Assembly (NCBI GenBank): GCA_036939755.1
Contig: JALLAZ010000756.1
Coordinates: 1-12,243 of the forward strand
Direction of reading: 5' to 3'
Source of the DNA: Stephanodiscus triporus
Taxonomy: Eukaryota; Bacillariophyta; Thalassiosirophyceae; Thalassiosirales; Thalassiosiraceae
Length of the DNA stretch: 12,243 nt
Positions 7,304 through 12,243 of the stretch are shown here, piece after piece (positions within the stretch are counted from its first letter, which is position 1; each line of letters opens with the position of its first letter). The position numbers were made by a program, and so were the translations under genes. The notes beneath the pieces are model-generated. The model did no database searches. It had not been told where the DNA came from and saw only the letters and a program-made list of their open reading frames with translations.

Positions 7304-10300
7304 ATGGCTGGCCGAATGGAAGATTTGCTCATGGGAGGCGACTCCTCCGGATCGGACGACAGTGATGCCGAGACAAAAAACAAGGGAGCCGGTGTGGCGA
7401 CGCAGACGCAGGCGGCGGTGCCCTCCATCGTCACCGCCGCCGGCCCCTCCTCGGCATCGCCGCCAAATCCGCAGCTGGCGAGGAGCCACTCCAAGTCGGA
7501 GCTCACGAATCGGTTGAAGAATTTGTACGATCGGGCGCCACCCCCCGCTCCCGTGCAGGTAAACCATCCCGCCGCCGGCGGGCAGCAGGGAAATGACAAC
7601 GCCTTGAATCCTCCCGGCAGGAGGGGCAGCGTTCCCATGCCGATTCAAGTGGGGAATATTCCTGCGGCGGCGGCATCGTCGCCGTTGTCTCGTCAATCGT
7701 CGTCGGGCAATAACTCGAGCAACAATCCAAATTTCATTCCTCCCATGGTGCACACCAGCCATCGTAATTCGCAGCAGCAACAACAGCAGCAACAACAGCA
7801 GCAGCAATATCCTGGAACGATGCACCCAACGGTGCCACAGGGCTCCGTTGGTCGTGTTCCCGCCCCGCTGCCCAAGGCTAGGTGAGTATTCTCGATAGGA
7901 GAGGTAGAATGTGTTGATTTCCTCACCACGCACCCTCATCTTTTGCGCGGTCATTCCCTTCCACGTCCGTGACTCCTTCAAAATGAAAGAACCACCGGTC
8001 GCTCCGCACCCCCGAGCGACCGCGTTGCCTCCGTCCCCGCCTCTCGATCGATCGCCCCCAACATATCGGGTGTCCCTCCGCCCAGCCCACTGATCACCAC
8101 CCAGCAGCAGCAGCAGCAGCAGGAGCAGCAACAGCAGCAGCACCACCACCACCAGCAACAGCAACAGCAACTCACCGGCAGCAGCCGACAGCAGTATGCC
8201 CACGCGCCCCATCTCCAACGTGGTTCTGGCACGACCTCCCATTCGTCTTCGCAGCAGCAACAGCAGCAGCACCAACGCACGATGGTGTCATCCCATCTGC
8301 AGCAGCAATCATCTGCAGTTTCTTCTTCGTCGTCCTCTAGGAACAATAATTCGGGAATGCCGTCGAGTGTGGCACATCACTCCATCTCGGCATCAGAGGG
8401 CAATAATGCGGACCAGGAGAAGAAGGAGAAGGAAAGGTTCTTGATGTTCACCAGAGTGTTGATGAAGTGAGTGTGTTCGTCCATTTTGTTGTGTCCAATT
8501 CATGTTTGAGATGGAAAATGGACACACACATAACGCTGGAGGGTCCTCCGCACTTTGCCTGGGTGCTTCGTGCTCACCCCCCCAATCCGTCTTGATTTCT
8601 CGCTCAAATTGCATCAAGGTATCTTGAACAACGAGATATCGGCATGCACAATGCGGCGAAGATCCAAATAAAGGAATGCTACGAGAAGAACAAATCCGGC
8701 GATCCACAGTTCCGTTCCCTCACCGCCAGCATGAAGTCTCGTCTACGAGCGACTGTCGGGGAGATCTACTGGAAGAAGGCGCACGATTACCTGGACCATT
8801 TTTTGAAGCAAAAGAAGGAGACAAAATTCCTGCAGCAGCAGTCGGGCCAGGCGCAACAGCAGCAGCCAATGGGGGTAATGCCCCCCTCTGCCCATCGCGG
8901 TGGGAACCCTCCGCCAACTGTACGCATCCCGGCCCCTCAACCTGCCTCCGGTCAGCAGCAATCGCAGCAGCCTCAATTCAGCACTCAATCACAATTAGCT
9001 GCCACCGCGGCTCAAAAAGTTCCCATGTCCGCATCGAGGCCCTCGACCATTCCGGTTTCCGTCCCAATACCTGCCAACACCCTTACTAACGCAACCGGGA
9101 TGCCTACCTCCACCGTCATGCCTGCCCCACCGGTAATGGCGATCGAAAATCTTTCAAAGAATGAGGCCGAAGCGCTCAAGAAGAAGATGCGCAACCAACA
9201 GGCGCGGGCGAGGGCAAAGCAGAAGAAGGACTCTTTGTCTGCTCCCAAGGGATCTGAAGAAATACCCCTCACTGGAGCGGTAAGCACCCCGTTTACATCA
9301 ACGACGCCCATGTCCGCCACTTCCCTGAGCGCGCCGACTTCGACTGCCTCTTCCGTTGGCAGCGCTAGCACTGTTAAAACCAAGACTACGGAAAAGGTAG
9401 AAGTTGATAAGAGCAAGAAGAAGAAAACTCCAGTGTCGAGGTCGAATTCGTTGTCGTCAATTACAAAGAAGCCGCAAGTAGCTCGCGAACCCAGCAATTT
9501 CCTCATGGAAATGATCGATCATGCTACCCTAATTGATGTCAAAAATCTCCCCAGTATATTCAACTCGAATGCGTACAAGTTGGATGTGAATTTGGATGAG
9601 GAACAGAGGGTTTTATTGTATGGCGATGAAGAAGGACAAGCAAAGATGAGGGACATTACCATGGCGGCTGCGGCGGCGTTGGACGCATCGGTAGATGTGG
9701 AGGCTCGTGATAACCTATTCAGAGAGGCTGGCGTGCCCCCGCTGCCTACAACAATTCCCGCCATGTATGATGGCTGGGGCACCAAGAATGTTGTTTCGGG
9801 TGAGTATTGACTTTTTCTCGGCTAGACTTGCATAATATGATTTTTGCTTATGTACTAAACGATGAGACTTCATTTTTTCACCGGCTACATTGCAGTGCGA
9901 AATGCCTGGGCGAAGGTTCGCTTGCCAGAAAGCGAGATGCGACGTGCCGAATTGAAAATGAAGAAGTCCGAAAGGGCACAGAGGGAAAGGCTGATGGTAT
10001 CTCTGGCGACACCACCTATCACAGAGGTTAGTGAGGAGAGCGCTCTCTTCTCCCCTCCTGTGTCGTCGCCATCCAAGACGGATGCGTTGAGTATTGAAAA
10101 CGACACAACCAATCACGTATGGTTCAACGAAAGCCGCGCCGAGCAGGATCCAGCACTCGCATTGCTCAGCGAGGCCGCTGAGCAATTTCTGAAATCCACA
10201 ATTGAAGGGGCCATTGGTAAGGCACGACTACGACTAAATTTGGATGGCGTGAGATTATGGCACACGTTGCAAACCCATGCTGCGGCAGCCGCGGCACCCA

Positions 10301-10740
10301 GTAACAATGGCAACAACGTGGATCATCCCCAACCGCCTGCATTGATAAGATTGGGGTGCGACGTGCGGCGTCAAGTCGCTTTGTCTCAGGGGAATGCCGC
10401 CAAGGTGTATCAGCGCATGGAGGAGGCCATCTCCCGACGGAATGACGATTGCCCCCCACGATATGATCCGAACGACATCGAGCAAATGATACTCGATTCC
10501 ACGAGCATGGGTGACCTGTCGAAAAAGCCGTTTTTGAAACATGCAGCTCGGATGGCAGATGTCGATGCGAAGCGCAAGTTTGCAGTGTTTAGTGGTGCTG
10601 ATAGTGCTGATCCGCCATTTGGAAGAGTGCCAAAAAAGGTAATTGTGACCTTGCAGGATATCGCTGCGGGCACCTTGGGGAATCGAATGGCTACGATTAG
10701 TTCAAGGAGAAATCGGTTCAGAGTCGGGTTGAACTTCTGA
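7304..10740 (+). CDS. Large Gln-rich putative transcription cofactor with histone-fold-like C-terminal helix
   Basis: The exact family is not recognised. Deduced exons are 7304-7881, about 7990-8466, 8619-9799 and 9896-10740, giving 1026 aa. All donors read GTGAGT; introns are about 108, 152 and 96 nt and phases match. The first acceptor is uncertain: AGs ending at 7989, 8016 and 8085 all keep frame (1026, 1017 or 994 aa). The N-terminus is acidic (MAGRMEDLLMGG ... DDSDAE) and carries a conserved-looking SHSKSELTNRLKNLYDRAPP (61-80). Low-complexity Gln/His/Ser tracts follow. A compact helical block spans exons 2-3 (about 340-415: ERFLMFTRVLMK, YLEQRDIGMHNAAK, then TVGEIYWKKAHDYLDHFLKQ). A basic Lys-rich stretch lies near 9170-9230. 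Near residues 835-856 LLSEAAEQFLKSTIEGAIGKAR resembles the first helices of histone-fold subunits of SAGA/TFIID (Ada1/TAF type). Poly-Gln tracts plus such helices suggest a nuclear transcription coactivator subunit, which is inference. The start ATG has context aacATGG. Confidence 0.82.
7772..7807 (+). repeat. CAG/CAA repeat encoding 12 Gln
   Basis: Twelve uninterrupted CAG/CAA codons lie in exon 1 of the Gln-rich gene. Mixing CAG with CAA lowers slippage, which suggests selection on the peptide rather than simple expansion; that reading is inference. Confidence 0.9.
8102..8170 (+). repeat. Second CAG/CAA/CAC repeat encoding a Gln/His tract
   Basis: In the frame of exon 2 this encodes seven Gln, Glu, five Gln, four His and six Gln. 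A further short Gln run follows near 8252-8272. The first seven codons are pure CAG, making this the most slippage-prone part of the gene. Confidence 0.88.
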
Positions 10741-11261
10741 ATGAACGAATCGTCCCTAATCTCTTGCGTCAATTGATACATCTATTGATGTTTCTTTGTT
10801 TGAGATTGAAAAATGAATCCAAAAAACAATTATCTACCATGTCTTTAAGTTTACACAGAAATCATCTATCGTATTGTAACCGAAGAGTTAATCTCCACAA
10901 AGGGAATAAGAGACTTTGGAGGAAGAACGGAAACGGCGGTGCAAATAGCACCTACGGACCATTCAAGGTCTGTTATGGCGCCATTGTCCATCGTCCGGAC
11001 GATGAAGCCGATGAACGCTATCCCAATGCAAGTATCTGGTCGAGGACTCTACCAGTCAGGAATGCAATCTTCAAGGATGATATCCATGAAGATGCCATTC
11101 ACACAGACCTTATCCGCTCTGTCAGCGACTAATTGTTCAGTTATTAAATATTACATCAGGGGTGGTGGCATGGCAGATCTTGGAGGTCTGCTATGCAACA
11201 CCTAGCTTTAAATCTGTATTAAGTCTCATAAGACGTTTCCTCGGCCAACTTCATAGCCATT
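10741..11261. other. 521-bp spacer between convergent genes; no convincing gene
   Basis: It should hold both 3' untranslated regions. A hairpin lies at 11165-11199. Open but unsupported frames occur. On the plus strand an ATG at 10839 opens 97 codons to 11132 with no recognisable motif. On the minus strand 11149-10866 is open apart from one TAG (11049-11051) and reads as alternating hydrophobic segments with no start. Either could be a gene relic; neither shows a domain that I know. Confidence 0.5.
11165..11199 (+). other. Stable stem-loop in the convergent 3' spacer
   Basis: Positions 11168-11179 pair with 11185-11196 (CATGGCAGATC against GGTCTGCTATG, plus an outer G-C pair) around the 5-nt loop TTGGA. 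This makes a 12-bp stem with two G-U pairs in the plus-strand RNA, extended by T-A and G-C after one mismatch. It lies 425 bases after the stop of the Gln-rich gene and could be a 3' UTR or RNA-processing element; function is not known. Confidence 0.55.
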
Positions 11262-11987
11262 TTAGGCCAGTATCGTCCACTTTTCAAAAATATCCTCCCA
11301 CTCGCTCCCCTTCCAGCATTCGCCGACGGCTCCGTTGACGGTGAAGCAAACGAGCATCAACCCCACGCCCACGGCATGCCAAAGGCAGTGCCAAACAACG
11401 AACTGCTCGTACATGTCCCGTTTGGCATGCCAGTTAGCCATGAGGTGACACTTGAGCGCCAACAACGACAATACCGCCCATCCCGGACCGCACGTCACGC
11501 ACGTCGAGCGCACGCACGTCACGAACGCCAATGGCGCCACGACCCTGTCGATCGCGTGAGCCCACGATTCGACGCCGGTGTAGACGTGATCGCTGAGGTA
11601 GGACGTCACGGCAACGCACGACAGCAGGCACGCCGAGGCCGGACAGCACGCGCGGAGGAGGAGCGGCACGGGCAGGAGGAAGAGCGCGCACGACGCCCCC
11701 ACGTACGGCGACGGCCTGTGGCCCCACGGCAGGGACGACTGTCGCGATAGGCGCTTCGTGAATGCCGTGGATGTGACTATACCGCGGAGAGAAATCGACG
11801 ACGACGACGACGACGATAACGATGGGAGGGGTACGCGGGCATCGTCCTTGATCCGTACGACCTCGTCGCAGTCGGAGATGGAAGATTCGGAGAGGGATGG
11901 GATGATGGAGGAGGAGGATGCGGAAGCGGGAGGCGATCCTCGTCGGCGAACCCTCGCGTCGCCGGCAGTATCGGCGGTCGTGACCAT
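11262..11987 (-). CDS. Polytopic membrane protein of unknown function with paired histidines
   Basis: The product has 241 aa and no intron. Residues 1-85 are polar and rich in Ser, Arg and Asp, with a Ser run from a TCG repeat, and look disordered and cytosolic. From about 94 the protein is hydrophobic with four or five likely membrane spans (about 94-112, 115-131, 148-162, 167-182, 197-217). Polar residues sit inside or beside them: SDHVYTGVESWAHAIDR (132-148), HLMANWH (181-187) and WHCLWH (199-204). Such Asp/His spacing recalls metal-site membrane hydrolases of the CREST type, but the match is too loose to assign. Two Cys-rich spots (112-124, 158-166) are visible. The ATG at 11987 is the first Met. 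The same frame is open upstream to 12089 without an ATG, so an upstream exon cannot be excluded. Codons are strongly G/C-ending (a sampled line is 67% G/C), unlike the neighbouring gene. This is the least secure of the six genes. Confidence 0.68.
   Translation of the reverse strand: MVTTADTAGDARVRRRGSPPASASSSSIIPSLSESSISDCDEVVRIKDDARVPLPSLSSSSSSSISLRGIVTSTAFTKRLSRQSSLPWGHRPSPYVGASCALFLLPVPLLLRACCPASACLLSCVAVTSYLSDHVYTGVESWAHAIDRVVAPLAFVTCVRSTCVTCGPGWAVLSLLALKCHLMANWHAKRDMYEQFVVWHCLWHAVGVGLMLVCFTVNGAVGECWKGSEWEDIFEKWTILA
11796..11816 (-). repeat. Seven-unit CGA/TCG repeat encoding poly-Ser
   Basis: Seven perfect CGA units on the plus strand are read as TCG Ser codons in the N-terminal disordered part of the membrane-protein gene. 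Its pure unit structure makes it prone to length variation. Confidence 0.85.
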
Positions 11988-12243
11988 GACCTTGCGCTGG
12001 GGTCGATATATCTGGACTCGCTCGTTTGTCTCCTCCGTCGTTTGCTTGTGAGTCTGAACAACCCACGGACCTCTAGGTTCAGTGTGGATCTCTCAAACAA
12101 CCTCCATCTCTCTGTTCGAGTAACATATGCGTTGGTTCAGGTGTAAAAAATTGATTATGCATATTATATATTTTGCTTAGCATTTCAATATCAGGAACGA
12201 CCATACCACAGTGACAGCACCGCTTCCCGTCTGCTCAGCGAAG
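11988..12243 (-). promoter_or_regulatory. Upstream region of the membrane-protein gene with two uORFs
   Basis: No gene is recognised. On the minus strand an ATG at 12126 opens 15 codons ending at 12079, and an ATG at 12107 opens a 4-codon frame ending at 12093, both before the main ATG at 11987. An AT-rich stretch (about 12160-12175) contains TATATA and could be a core promoter for the minus strand. No feature is visible in the last 60 bases. Confidence 0.35.

Noticed and set aside
7046..8275. 409-codon minus-strand frame with long Leu runs
   Set aside because: The poly-Leu and poly-Cys stretches are antisense readings of CAG/CAA repeats. It overlaps the divergent promoter and an intron, and no real domain is seen.
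10630..10660. Possible GTAATTG donor and TTGCAG acceptor near the end of the Gln-rich gene
   Set aside because: They are only 18 nt apart and in frame, too short to be an intron; the coding frame runs through to a plausible stop at 10740.
11434..12066. 210-codon minus-strand frame overlapping the membrane-protein gene
   Set aside because: It opens with GTG, reads as Arg/Pro/Val repeats from the TCG repeat in another frame, and lacks hydrophobic or domain structure.
1..12243. tRNA, rRNA, CRISPR or insertion-sequence features
   Set aside because: No cloverleaf, ribosomal core sequence, repeat-spacer array or transposase with terminal repeats was seen on either strand.

Overview
The window is eukaryotic nuclear DNA, most likely from a diatom or a close photosynthetic stramenopile. 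Three things point there. Two products carry a signal peptide followed by an A-F or A-W cleavage motif of the diatom bipartite plastid-targeting type. Introns are short (82 to 152 nt) GT-AG introns, mostly with GTGAGT-like donors. One gene belongs to a protein family that I recall, without a search, as expanded in diatom genomes. I cannot name genus or species.

Six protein genes fill the window, alternating in strand (+ - + - + -), so every junction is either head-to-head or tail-to-tail. (1) 259-1191 (+): secretory-pathway FKBP-type prolyl isomerase with four EF-hands. (2) 1288-4001 (-): four-exon, plastid-targeted SAP/DEAD-box/GUCT-like RNA helicase. (3) 4238-4990 (+): Tic20-type plastid protein-import channel subunit. 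(4) 5260-7008 (-): four-exon gene of an uncharacterised diatom-type family, with a 31-nt microexon. (5) 7304-10740 (+): four-exon, glutamine-rich, probably nuclear transcription cofactor. (6) 11262-11987 (-): polytopic membrane protein of unknown function.

The clearest functional link is between genes 2 and 3. Both products look plastid-directed and their start codons are only 236 bp apart, so they probably share a bidirectional promoter serving plastid RNA processing and plastid protein import. Genes 4 and 5 also share a short divergent interval (295 bp). The FKBP gene is preceded by a 12-codon uORF whose stop overlaps the main start (TAATG). The 520 bp between genes 5 and 6 hold no convincing gene but do contain a strong hairpin and some degenerate open frames.

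Base composition is uneven. The 5' half of the FKBP gene and all of gene 6 are very G/C-rich with G/C at third positions, while the other genes are moderate. Exon structures below were deduced from splice consensus, reading phase and protein continuity, and have no transcript support. No RNA genes, intact mobile elements or CRISPR arrays were seen.
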